The position numbers and the translations under genes were made by a program. The notes beneath the pieces were generated by a model. That model searched no databases and was not told where the DNA came from. It saw only the letters and a list, made by a program, of their open reading frames with translations. From Silvibacterium bohemicum (GTDB lineage Bacteria > Acidobacteriota > Terriglobia > Terriglobales > Acidobacteriaceae), in the NCBI RefSeq assembly GCF_001006305.1, contig NZ_LBHJ01000003.1, positions 1-64,000 of the forward strand: 64,000 bases of DNA. The letters run 5' to 3'. Positions 53,306 through 60,952 of this stretch are shown here, one piece after another (position 1 is the first letter of the stretch; each line of letters opens with the position of its first letter).

Positions 53306-53319
53306 ACGGTTTTAACCGT
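53306..53319. promoter_or_regulatory. Palindrome upstream of pstC, candidate operator
   Basis: acggttttaaccgt is a perfect 6-2-6 inverted repeat, 33 bases before the pstC GTG. Flanking ctttca and ctttcat half-sites add a possible direct repeat with a spacing of 21 bases. The similarity in layout to the pstS palindrome at 52023-52036 suggests a shared regulator, which is inference. Confidence 0.3.
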
Positions 53320-53351
53320 CCTTTCATTATTCGCCATTAGGGTAGAAGCTG

Positions 53352-54413
53352 GTGAATTTCAAGATTCAGGACGTTCGAGTGCCAGCACCCTCTGATGCAC
53401 CTTTACATGCGTCCCCAGACGCGCTATCCGTAGCGCTACCCGCCGGCTCCGGCGAGCCATCGGCGATCCGCAAGTTTCTGCTCGGCCGCGGCAGCTCGGC
53501 AATGGCGGACAAGGGATTCGGATGGCTGATGTTGCTGTGCGCCTTCAGCATCTTCGGGATTGTGGCGCTGATCGCCACCGAGCTGATCCTGCGCTCTCAG
53601 ATGACCATCTCGAAATTCGGCCTCAAGTTCTTCTTCGACAGCGCGTGGGATCCAGTTAACGGCAATTTCGGAGCCCTGCCTTTTGTCTACGGTACGCTGA
53701 TGTCTTCACTGGTGGCGCTGGTCATCGCTGTGCCGCTGGCGGTGGGCGTTTCGATCTTCATCACCGAGATGTGCCCCGGCTTTCTGCGCGGGCCGTTGTC
53801 GTTTCTTACCGAGCTGCTGGCGGCGATTCCGAGCGTGGTTTACGGGCTTTGGGCGGTCTTCATCCTGGTTCCACTGCTCCGCGAGCATGTCGATCCCATC
53901 CTCATGCGTGTGCTGGGCTGGTCGGGCCTGTTTGTGGCGCCGGATTTCGGGGTTCACATGCTGTCTGCAGGCGTGATTCTCTCCATCATGATCCTGCCCA
54001 TCATCTCTTCGCTGACGCGCGAGGTAATGACCTCTGTGCCGCACTCGCAGCGCGAAGCCGTGCTGGCATTGGGCGCGACGCGCTGGGAGATGATCCGGAT
54101 GGGCGTACTGCGCAATGCGCGTATCGGCATCGTGGGTTCGATCATCCTCGGCCTGGGGCGTGCGCTGGGAGAGACCATCGCCGTGACCATGGTGATCGGC
54201 AACAATCCGCAGATCGTGAAGAATCTGCTGGCGCCGGGCTACAGCATGGCCAGCGTAATCGCCAACGAGTTCAGCGAGGCCTCCGATGATATGTACCGGA
54301 GCGCGCTGATTGAGATTGGGCTGGCGCTCTTCATCGTGACCATCATCGTCAACGCGCTCGCCCGCATTCTGGTGTGGGCGGTGACGCGCGGCGCACCGGC
54401 GCGTGTGGCCTAA
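53352..54413 (+). CDS. pstC: Phosphate ABC transporter permease PstC
   Basis: This 353-residue inner-membrane permease has about six helices. The binding-protein-dependent transport signature appears as EAVLALGATRWEMIRMGVL (EAA loop), followed by GLGRALGETIAVTMVIG, the Pst permease motif. TELLAAIPSVVYGLWAVF is conserved in PstC. The N-terminal ~40 residues are polar and unusual in length. It starts at GTG 53352. pstA follows closely, 7 bp after the stop. Confidence 0.94.
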   Translation: MNFKIQDVRVPAPSDAPLHASPDALSVALPAGSGEPSAIRKFLLGRGSSAMADKGFGWLMLLCAFSIFGIVALIATELILRSQMTISKFGLKFFFDSAWDPVNGNFGALPFVYGTLMSSLVALVIAVPLAVGVSIFITEMCPGFLRGPLSFLTELLAAIPSVVYGLWAVFILVPLLREHVDPILMRVLGWSGLFVAPDFGVHMLSAGVILSIMILPIISSLTREVMTSVPHSQREAVLALGATRWEMIRMGVLRNARIGIVGSIILGLGRALGETIAVTMVIGNNPQIVKNLLAPGYSMASVIANEFSEASDDMYRSALIEIGLALFIVTIIVNALARILVWAVTRGAPARVA

Positions 54414-54420
54414 CAGGATA

Positions 54421-55299
54421 ATGAGCATGACTCAAACAAAATTCAGTGCAGCGAATCGTTTCCGCCGGACCGTCGTGAATCATCTGGCGAGCGGGCTGGC
54501 GGTGCTGAGCACGATTCTGGTGGTGGCGCCGCTGATCGCCATCTTCATCTACCTTCTTTACAAGGGTGCGAGCTCGCTGAACCTGGCCTTCTTTACCCAG
54601 GCGCCGAAGCCGGTGGGCGAGAGCGGCGGCGGCATGGCCAACGCCATTCTGGGCTCCGGCATCTTGCTGATCATCGGAAGCCTGCTGGGCGTGCCGATCG
54701 GAATTGCCGCGGGCATCTTCCTTGCCGAATACGGCCGCGGAAGCAAGCTCGCGAATATCGTCCGCTTCACCGCGGATGTGCTGAACGGCGTGCCCTCCAT
54801 CGTGATGGGCATTGCCATCTACTCGCTGATCGTGCTGCCGCAGAAGCATTTTTCGGCGCTCTCCGGCGGCATCGCGCTGGGCATCATGATGATTCCGACT
54901 ATCACCCGCACCACCGAAGAGATGCTCCTGATGGTGCCGCACGCGGTACGCGAAGCAGCGCTGGGGCTGGGCGTGCCTACGTGGCGCGCGGTGCTGTCGA
55001 TTACGCTGCGCACCGCATCGCCCGGAGTCATTACCGGGTGCATGCTGGCCTTCGCGCGCGTGGCCGGCGAGACGGCGCCGCTGCTGTTTACCGCCTTCGG
55101 CAATAACTTCTGGAGCGCGAATCTGAATGAACCGATCGCCGCGCTTCCGCTGCAAATCTATGTGTACGCGCTTTCCCCCTACGACGAATGGCATCGGCTG
55201 GCTTGGGCAGGATCGCTGGTACTGATCGTGCTCATCGTGGTTTCGGTTTCGCTGGTGCGCTACGTTACAACACGCGGTGTTTTGAAAGGGGCAAGCTAA
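54421..55299 (+). CDS. pstA: Phosphate ABC transporter permease PstA
   Basis: This 292-residue permease starts at the ATG at 54421 (MSMTQTKFSAANRFRR), with the frame open to 54403 inside pstC. Six membrane helices are predicted. It has VLNGVPSIVMGIAIYSLI, EAALGLGVPTWRAVLSITL (EAA loop) and AFARVAGETAPLLFTAF, all PstA-typical. It pairs with PstC to form the phosphate channel. pstB begins immediately after its stop (GTG at 55300). Confidence 0.94.
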   Translation: MSMTQTKFSAANRFRRTVVNHLASGLAVLSTILVVAPLIAIFIYLLYKGASSLNLAFFTQAPKPVGESGGGMANAILGSGILLIIGSLLGVPIGIAAGIFLAEYGRGSKLANIVRFTADVLNGVPSIVMGIAIYSLIVLPQKHFSALSGGIALGIMMIPTITRTTEEMLLMVPHAVREAALGLGVPTWRAVLSITLRTASPGVITGCMLAFARVAGETAPLLFTAFGNNFWSANLNEPIAALPLQIYVYALSPYDEWHRLAWAGSLVLIVLIVVSVSLVRYVTTRGVLKGAS

Positions 55300-56058
55300 G
55301 TGGGTGTCGGAATTCAGGTAACGAATCTGAACGCGTGGTATGGCACAAACCATACCCTGCTGGACATCAACCTTCATATCCCCGCGAACCAGGCCACGGC
55401 GCTGATTGGCCCGTCGGGCTGCGGCAAGTCGACCTTCGTCCGCTGCCTGAACCGGATGCACGAGACCAACCCCATCGCCAAGGTGTCGGGCTCGGTGCAG
55501 ATCGGGGAAGTGGATATCTACGCCGATGCTTCGCCGGTCGAAATCCGCCGTCGCATCGGCATGGTCTTTCAGCGGCCGAATCCCTTTCCTACCATGTCCA
55601 TTTACGACAACGTGGCGTCGGGCCTGCGCCTGAATGGCTTTCGCAACCGGCGCGTGCTGGACGAGACGGTGGAACGCTCGCTGAAGCATGCGGCGTTGTG
55701 GGATGAGGTCAAAAACGATCTGAAGAAGAAATCCGGAGCCAGCCTTTCCGGCGGCCAGCAGCAGCGCCTCTGCATTGCGCGCGCGCTGGCGGTCGATCCC
55801 GAGGTTTTGCTGATGGACGAACCGGCGTCGGCGCTCGATCCGGTGTCGACGGCAAAGATCGAGGATCTGATTTTCCAGCTGAAGTCGCAGTACACGATCG
55901 TCATCGTGACCCACAACATGCAGCAGGCTGCTCGCGTCGCGGAGCGCACCGGCTTCTTTTTGAACGGAAAACTTGTCGAGTTTGATTCAACTCACAAGAT
56001 ATTCACAAACCCCGGCGACAAGCGGACGGAAGATTACATCACGGGCAGGTTTGGATGA
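55300..56058 (+). CDS. pstB: Phosphate ABC transporter ATPase PstB
   Basis: This 252-residue ATPase has Walker [10 protein letters not shown] (near 38-46), [15 protein letters not shown] (Q-loop), the signature [20 protein letters not shown], Walker [14 protein letters not shown] and [10 protein letters not shown] (H-loop). The length is exactly PstB-like. It starts at GTG 55300, directly after the pstA stop. Its 3' end overlaps phoU by 4 bp. Confidence 0.96.
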   Translation: MGVGIQVTNLNAWYGTNHTLLDINLHIPANQATALIGPSGCGKSTFVRCLNRMHETNPIAKVSGSVQIGEVDIYADASPVEIRRRIGMVFQRPNPFPTMSIYDNVASGLRLNGFRNRRVLDETVERSLKHAALWDEVKNDLKKKSGASLSGGQQQRLCIARALAVDPEVLLMDEPASALDPVSTAKIEDLIFQLKSQYTIVIVTHNMQQAARVAERTGFFLNGKLVEFDSTHKIFTNPGDKRTEDYITGRFG

Positions 56059-56735
56059 TGAGGCTTCGTTTTCAGCGCAGTCTGGATGATCTAAAAGAAA
56101 AGCTTCTGGTGATGGCCGGCATGGCAGAGCAGTCGATTCAGCGTGCCGTCGAGGCCTATCGCACGCGCGACCTCTCCATCTGCGATCTAGTGGATCATGG
56201 AGAGCTGGCCATCAACCGCTTCGAGCGGGAGATCGACCAGATGGCGTTGGACCTGCTTGCCATGGAGCAGCCGATGGCCATCGATCTGCGCTTTATCCTG
56301 GCGGTCATCAAGATCAACGCCGACCTGGAGCGCGTGGGCGATGCAGCTACCAGCATCAGCGATCGAGTACGCGATCTACAGGCGTTTCCAGTCGCAGATT
56401 TACCAGTGGACACGCCGAAGATGGCGTCACTCGCTGCTGCCATGGTTCGCAAAGCGTTGCAGTCCTTCATCGAAGCCGACGCCAGCATTGCGGAATCTGT
56501 TCTCTCCATGGACGACAGCGTCGACAAGCTGAACGACACGGCTTACTTCACATTGCTGAATGTGATGAAGACCCAGCCTCATCTCGCGCCGCAGGCGTTG
56601 AACGCCATCATGATCTCGAGAAACTTGGAGCGCGTCGCCGACCACGCGACCAACGTCGCGGAAGACGTAATCTTCTGGGTACGAGGAGCGGATGTCCGCC
56701 ACCACATGCTGGCCAATGAGAACAAAGGCGCGTAG
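56055..56735 (+). CDS. phoU: Phosphate signalling regulator PhoU
   Basis: This 226-residue two-repeat helical protein has the metal-binding pattern of Pho[20 protein letters not shown] near 57-75 and [15 protein letters not shown] (about 93-107), then a second copy with [20 protein letters not shown] near 190-209. PhoU transmits transporter status to PhoR and represses the regulon when phosphate is ample. It overlaps pstB by 4 bp and completes the phoBR-pstSCAB-phoU block. Confidence 0.95.
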   Translation: MMRLRFQRSLDDLKEKLLVMAGMAEQSIQRAVEAYRTRDLSICDLVDHGELAINRFEREIDQMALDLLAMEQPMAIDLRFILAVIKINADLERVGDAATSISDRVRDLQAFPVADLPVDTPKMASLAAAMVRKALQSFIEADASIAESVLSMDDSVDKLNDTAYFTLLNVMKTQPHLAPQALNAIMISRNLERVADHATNVAEDVIFWVRGADVRHHMLANENKGA

Positions 56736-56756
56736 GGACGAGATTGTTCGTCCCTA
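56733..56756 (+). terminator. Hairpin at the end of the phosphate operon
   Basis: The arms tagggacga (56733-56741) and tcgtcccta (56748-56756) enclose gattgt. The left arm includes the phoU TAG stop. No T-run follows, so termination strength is uncertain. Confidence 0.55.
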
Positions 56757-56830
56757 TACGCTGTAAGATTTGCCTGGACTGGAAATGGCGTGGCTGTTCT
56801 TCGCCAACGCTTCCCGCAATTCATCTTGCC

Positions 56831-57298
56831 CTAGTCGGCGATGCCGGGATTCGGTGGATCGATGCCCAGGGCTGTTGCCAGGGCGATGAGATGATCCTGC
56901 TCCTGCACCAGGATATTGCGCAGGCTTTCCGCAATCGCGAACTCGTTCAATTCATCGGCCTGCTTGACGCGGCGGCGATAGTTGCGGATGGTCTCCTTCT
57001 CGTTATCGAGGTCGAACTGCAGCATCTCCTCGGCCTTCTCCGATGTCTTCACCGGTTTGGGCACAACCGACGGCATGCCGCCGAGATAATCGATGTGGTT
57101 CGCAATCTGCAGCGCGTGGTCCAGCTCTTCCTTCGCATGAACCGCCAGTTCATCTGCGATGTTCATGTAAGCGGCGCCCTTGAGCACCTGCGAATAATTC
57201 ACATAGGCGATGATGGCTTGATATTCGCGTGAGAGATCTTCGTTCAGGGCGTCGATGAGTGTTTCACGCGTAATTTTTTCGGGGGCAGTCTTGCTCAT
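56831..57298 (-). CDS. Ferritin-like domain protein (bacterioferritin-type)
   Basis: The protein has 155 residues from the ATG at 57298 (MSKTAPEKITRETLIDALNE), which has ggaga about five bases upstream. The frame is open to 57319. The di-iron four-helix pattern is visible: NEDLSREYQAIIAYVNYS, HAKEELDHALQIANHIDYLG (ExxxH-type pair), DLDNEKETIRNYRRR and VQEQDHLIALATAL. It probably stores iron or detoxifies peroxide. The haem-axial Met of true bacterioferritin is not clear, so it could be a non-haem relative. Confidence 0.85.
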   Translation of the reverse strand: MSKTAPEKITRETLIDALNEDLSREYQAIIAYVNYSQVLKGAAYMNIADELAVHAKEELDHALQIANHIDYLGGMPSVVPKPVKTSEKAEEMLQFDLDNEKETIRNYRRRVKQADELNEFAIAESLRNILVQEQDHLIALATALGIDPPNPGIAD

Positions 57299-57406
57299 GT
57301 CTTCTCCAACCTTTGCCAATTCGGTTCTCCCTTAATGGTGCATTGGCTAGGATGCGGAAAAGCGATCCTGCGGCAATGGAGAAGAAACTTTTCACGGTCT
57401 TCCGGA

Positions 57407-60400
57407 TCAGTCTTCCGCCCACCAATCTAGCCGGGGGATGCGAGGATAATACAGGCCGAAGCGGAAGCGGAGGTGGTTGCCGCGTATCGCGCGCAGGGCA
57501 CCGGCATAACGGGCGAGCTGCGGCGCGTATTGCTCGCGCTGGTGGGTGAGGAAATCCGCAACTGGTTTTCCTGAAGGATCGCTGTGCTTGTAGTCGACGA
57601 TCCAGGTGAAGCCGGAGCCGTCGCTCAGAGGCTCCGCGCCGGCGTTGAAGACGCGGTCGGCTCGCAGGGTCTGCAGCGCGCCCTCAAAGTATCCAGTCCA
57701 CGACGCTTCCGATTCGGCGTCTGCACGCTGGCGGAGAATCCAGCTGCCATGCGGATCGCGCAGAGAATTCTCTACTGCGGCGACCGCCTCTTGTACGGCT
57801 TCCTGCAGCGCTTTTCCGGAGAATGCTGCTGCCCGCAATAACAGATGGGCTCGCTGTCGCAGCGAGGCAGATCCTGCGCCTCCGCTTGCTGCGTCGAGGA
57901 GGGCATGCACGGTGCTGCCGATGATTCGCGCGCGACGTGTGCCCTCCGGCCGAGCGAATTCCGCTGCTGCTAGGGGATCTGGTCTATTCGTGCCGGTTAC
58001 GGTTACATTTTTGAGATCAGGACGAGTATCTGCGATGTTTTTCAGACGTCTCAGCTTGAGTGCAGGCGTACTTTGGGCTGCTGCGGCCAGCTCCAAGCCT
58101 GCCTCTGTGGCGACGGGTTCAGGAAAAGGAAGCAGATTCTCGGTGGCGGCCTGTGCAGCTTGCATGGCTGCTGCGAATTCCTGCTGTACAGCCGGCCATG
58201 CCGCGCATAGCAGGCTTTTGCGATCTCCGGGCTGCAGTCCGGACGCTGTCATGGTCGCTGTGCCCAGCAGGTGAAGCTCGCGGCGCGCGCGTGTGCAGGC
58301 CACGTAGAGCAGGCGTTTGCGCTCTTCATCGACGCGCAGGTCGCGCTGTCTCTGCACCCAGGCGTAGGTCGGATGCTTCTCGCCGCCCTTCGATCCGATC
58401 GGAGCGACGAGCATCTCGTCGTTACCGTCGGGATCGGTTTGTTCGAGCGACACGATGAGTGATTGTCGATCGGACGCCGGCTTGCGATCGAGGCCGGGCA
58501 CGACAACCACATCGAAGCCAAGGCCCTTGGCCTTGTGGATGGTCATCAATTGCACGCCGGCGCGCTCGCTTACCGTGGGATCGGGCTGTGCGAAGAGGCG
58601 CGCCAGCTCGGACTCGAAGTCCTCAGTGAGACAGGCGAGGCCGTCCGGAGCGATAGCATCGAGCATGCGGAAGTAAACGTGCGCGTTCTCGTATCCCGCC
58701 GCATCCACGCACTCCGGACCGCCCAGGCTGCGCCAGGTGCGCTCGATCCACTGCGAGAAGGATGCGGCATGCAATCCAACGAAGCGTGAAGCCATGGCCT
58801 GCTTGAGGATCTCGACGACGCGTGAAGCGCGCCGGCGCGGCTCGGTCTCCAGCAAAGGCAGATGCCGCTCGATGAGATCGAGCATCGGTATGCGCTTCTG
58901 GTCGCGATCATCGCGGCCAGTGAGAAGATGCAGGTCGGCGAGTCTAAGTCCGCACCACGGCGCGCGCAGGACCGAGAGCCATGCAATGCGATCCATGGGA
59001 TGCAGCAGGGCGCGGGTGAGCGAGAGCAGGTCCAGTAGCTCCTGGCGTTCGGCAAGAGTCTCCAGTTCAACGGCGCGGAAGGGAATCGCGCGTTCGCGCA
59101 GCAGCCGTACGATCTCCGCGAGGTGTTGCCGCGCACGTACGAGCACGGCTACGCGATATTCCTCGCCATTCTCCTCGGCTCGTTCGATTGCCGGCAGATG
59201 ACGTTCGATGATGTCGAGAATCTGCTGCGCTTCCTGCTGGTGCGCATGCTGCTTTTCTTCAGGTGTGGGCCTGCGGTCCGCTGCACCGATGATCTGCGGG
59301 TGAATATGCACCGCATCGCCTTGCATGGCGAGCTCGGCGGCGAAGGATGGCGAGAAGGGAACAGCAACGGTGCTGCCTTCGCTGCGCTCGCCGAAGACCG
59401 CGGCGAAGATATCGTTCCAGCGCTCGGTGAGGCCGGCGTGCGAGCGAAAGTTCGTCGACAGCTGCAGCGGCTCGCAGGCGACGCAGTGATCCTCGGAGAG
59501 AAGGCCTTCGCTCTCGACGCGATAGAAGAGCTCGACCTCGGCCTGACGGAACATATAGATCGACTGCATGGGATCGCCGACCAGAAAACAAGTGCGGTCG
59601 TCGCCCTCATCCCAGGCGCGCACCAGCCGCCGGACGAGTTCATGCTGGCTGCGCGACGTATCCTGAAACTCGTCGATGAGCAGATGGCGGATGTTGCCGC
59701 TGAGCGCGAGCAGGCGGTCGGGACCTGCCTCTTCATCGGAGAGGACAGCGCGCGCCGCGATGCCGAGCTCAGTGAAGTCGACGGCGTTCTGCTCGGCGAA
59801 GATGACACGCAGCTCGGCGACGGCGTGGCGCAGCGCGGTGAAGAGATGGCGCAGCGTTCGCCACTGGTCTTCGTCATAGCGTGGCTTGGGCAAACCGCGG
59901 ATGGCGCGCAATGCCGCGAGCAGATCGGGCATTTGCGCAAAACGCGAGAGCAGCGAAGTCATCGCATCCTTGGCGCGCTTGCTCTCTGAACCGGCGCTGC
60001 CCGGAGGGAAGCCTTCGGTGACCTGCACCCGCTTGCGCCATTCGCCCTCCAGCGTCAGGAGGAAGTCTGACAAGCAGCGCCAGTGCTCGACGGGCAGCGC
60101 ATCCGGCGAAGGCAAGGACTTCACGCCGGCGAGCAACGCGACCTTGGCGTTTCCGTTGGCGCAGGCGTAGTTGGCAAGCTCGAGCAACTGCTGCGCCAGC
60201 AGGGGCTCGGCCATCAACAGCTCGTGCGCGTCGCTGAGAGTGGATTTGACCGCGCGGCGAAAGGGCGCTTCGAGATGCGAGCGCGTCAGATCCCAATCGG
60301 CTTCGTCATCGCGGAAGTTGGCCAGAGGAAAAGCGCGCACCCACTGGTCGCGCTGGGCCAGCATTCCGGAGAGCAGCGCTTCGCAGTCAGGCAGATTGTT

Positions 60401-60952
60401 GTCGCGCAACTCCAGCAGATGGATCAGCGATTCGTTCAACGCCGCGTTGCCGCCGCCCAGCCTTCCCAGCGTCTGTCGTGCGGCTTGCGCGTAGAGCGCG
60501 GTTCCACGTTCGGTCGGGTTGAGCTGGCCGCCGAGGCGCGAGAGACGCGGCTGGGCGTGAGCGATGCGCAGGCAGAGCGAATCGATGGTCTCGATGTTGA
60601 GGCGATGCGGCTGCTCGAGCAGACGCCATCCGCGGCGTTCTGAGTTCGCGAGGGCTGCGCGGGCGAGCGTCAAGCGCTCGTCTTCGGCGGATACGAGGCT
60701 CTCGTTGCTCGAATGCGCCGCCTTTTCGAGATGATGCAGCACGCGCGAGCGCATCTCGGCGGTGGCTGCGCGGGTGAAGGTGATGGCAAGAATCTCTTCG
60801 GGCTCGTCGACAGCCGCAAGCAGCTTGAGCAGCCGTCGCGTGAGCAGATCGGTTTTACCCGAACCAGCCGGCGCGCGCACGACGAAAGAGGTTTCGAGCG
60901 CGAGCGCCCGGGCGCGTTCGGCGAGGTCTTGTATGAGAGGAGTCTCAGACAT
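57407..60952 (-). CDS. addA: UvrD/AddA-like helicase-nuclease
   Basis: This 1181-residue superfamily 1 helicase has a nuclease domain at the C-terminus. Walker A is APAGSGKT (27-34), followed by AITFTRAATAEMR, LLIDEFQDTSRSQ (Walker B, motif II), VGDPMQSIYMFRQAE and LMTIHKAKGLGFDVV (motif V). The C-terminal PD-(D/E)XK nuclease has GFTWIVDYKHSDPSGK and REQYAPQLARYAGAL. With the overlapping addB-like gene it forms an AddAB-type double-strand-break processing enzyme. The start overlaps the addB-like stop by 8 bp. Confidence 0.88.
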   Translation of the reverse strand: MSETPLIQDLAERARALALETSFVVRAPAGSGKTDLLTRRLLKLLAAVDEPEEILAITFTRAATAEMRSRVLHHLEKAAHSSNESLVSAEDERLTLARAALANSERRGWRLLEQPHRLNIETIDSLCLRIAHAQPRLSRLGGQLNPTERGTALYAQAARQTLGRLGGGNAALNESLIHLLELRDNNLPDCEALLSGMLAQRDQWVRAFPLANFRDDEADWDLTRSHLEAPFRRAVKSTLSDAHELLMAEPLLAQQLLELANYACANGNAKVALLAGVKSLPSPDALPVEHWRCLSDFLLTLEGEWRKRVQVTEGFPPGSAGSESKRAKDAMTSLLSRFAQMPDLLAALRAIRGLPKPRYDEDQWRTLRHLFTALRHAVAELRVIFAEQNAVDFTELGIAARAVLSDEEAGPDRLLALSGNIRHLLIDEFQDTSRSQHELVRRLVRAWDEGDDRTCFLVGDPMQSIYMFRQAEVELFYRVESEGLLSEDHCVACEPLQLSTNFRSHAGLTERWNDIFAAVFGERSEGSTVAVPFSPSFAAELAMQGDAVHIHPQIIGAADRRPTPEEKQHAHQQEAQQILDIIERHLPAIERAEENGEEYRVAVLVRARQHLAEIVRLLRERAIPFRAVELETLAERQELLDLLSLTRALLHPMDRIAWLSVLRAPWCGLRLADLHLLTGRDDRDQKRIPMLDLIERHLPLLETEPRRRASRVVEILKQAMASRFVGLHAASFSQWIERTWRSLGGPECVDAAGYENAHVYFRMLDAIAPDGLACLTEDFESELARLFAQPDPTVSERAGVQLMTIHKAKGLGFDVVVVPGLDRKPASDRQSLIVSLEQTDPDGNDEMLVAPIGSKGGEKHPTYAWVQRQRDLRVDEERKRLLYVACTRARRELHLLGTATMTASGLQPGDRKSLLCAAWPAVQQEFAAAMQAAQAATENLLPFPEPVATEAGLELAAAAQSTPALKLRRLKNIADTRPDLKNVTVTGTNRPDPLAAAEFARPEGTRRARIIGSTVHALLDAASGGAGSASLRQRAHLLLRAAAFSGKALQEAVQEAVAAVENSLRDPHGSWILRQRADAESEASWTGYFEGALQTLRADRVFNAGAEPLSDGSGFTWIVDYKHSDPSGKPVADFLTHQREQYAPQLARYAGALRAIRGNHLRFRFGLYYPRIPRLDWWAED

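Noticed and set aside
54349-55914. 521-residue minus-strand frame antisense to pstA and pstB
   Set aside because: His/Gln/Arg-rich low-complexity translation, a shadow of coding sequence with intact PstA and PstB signatures.
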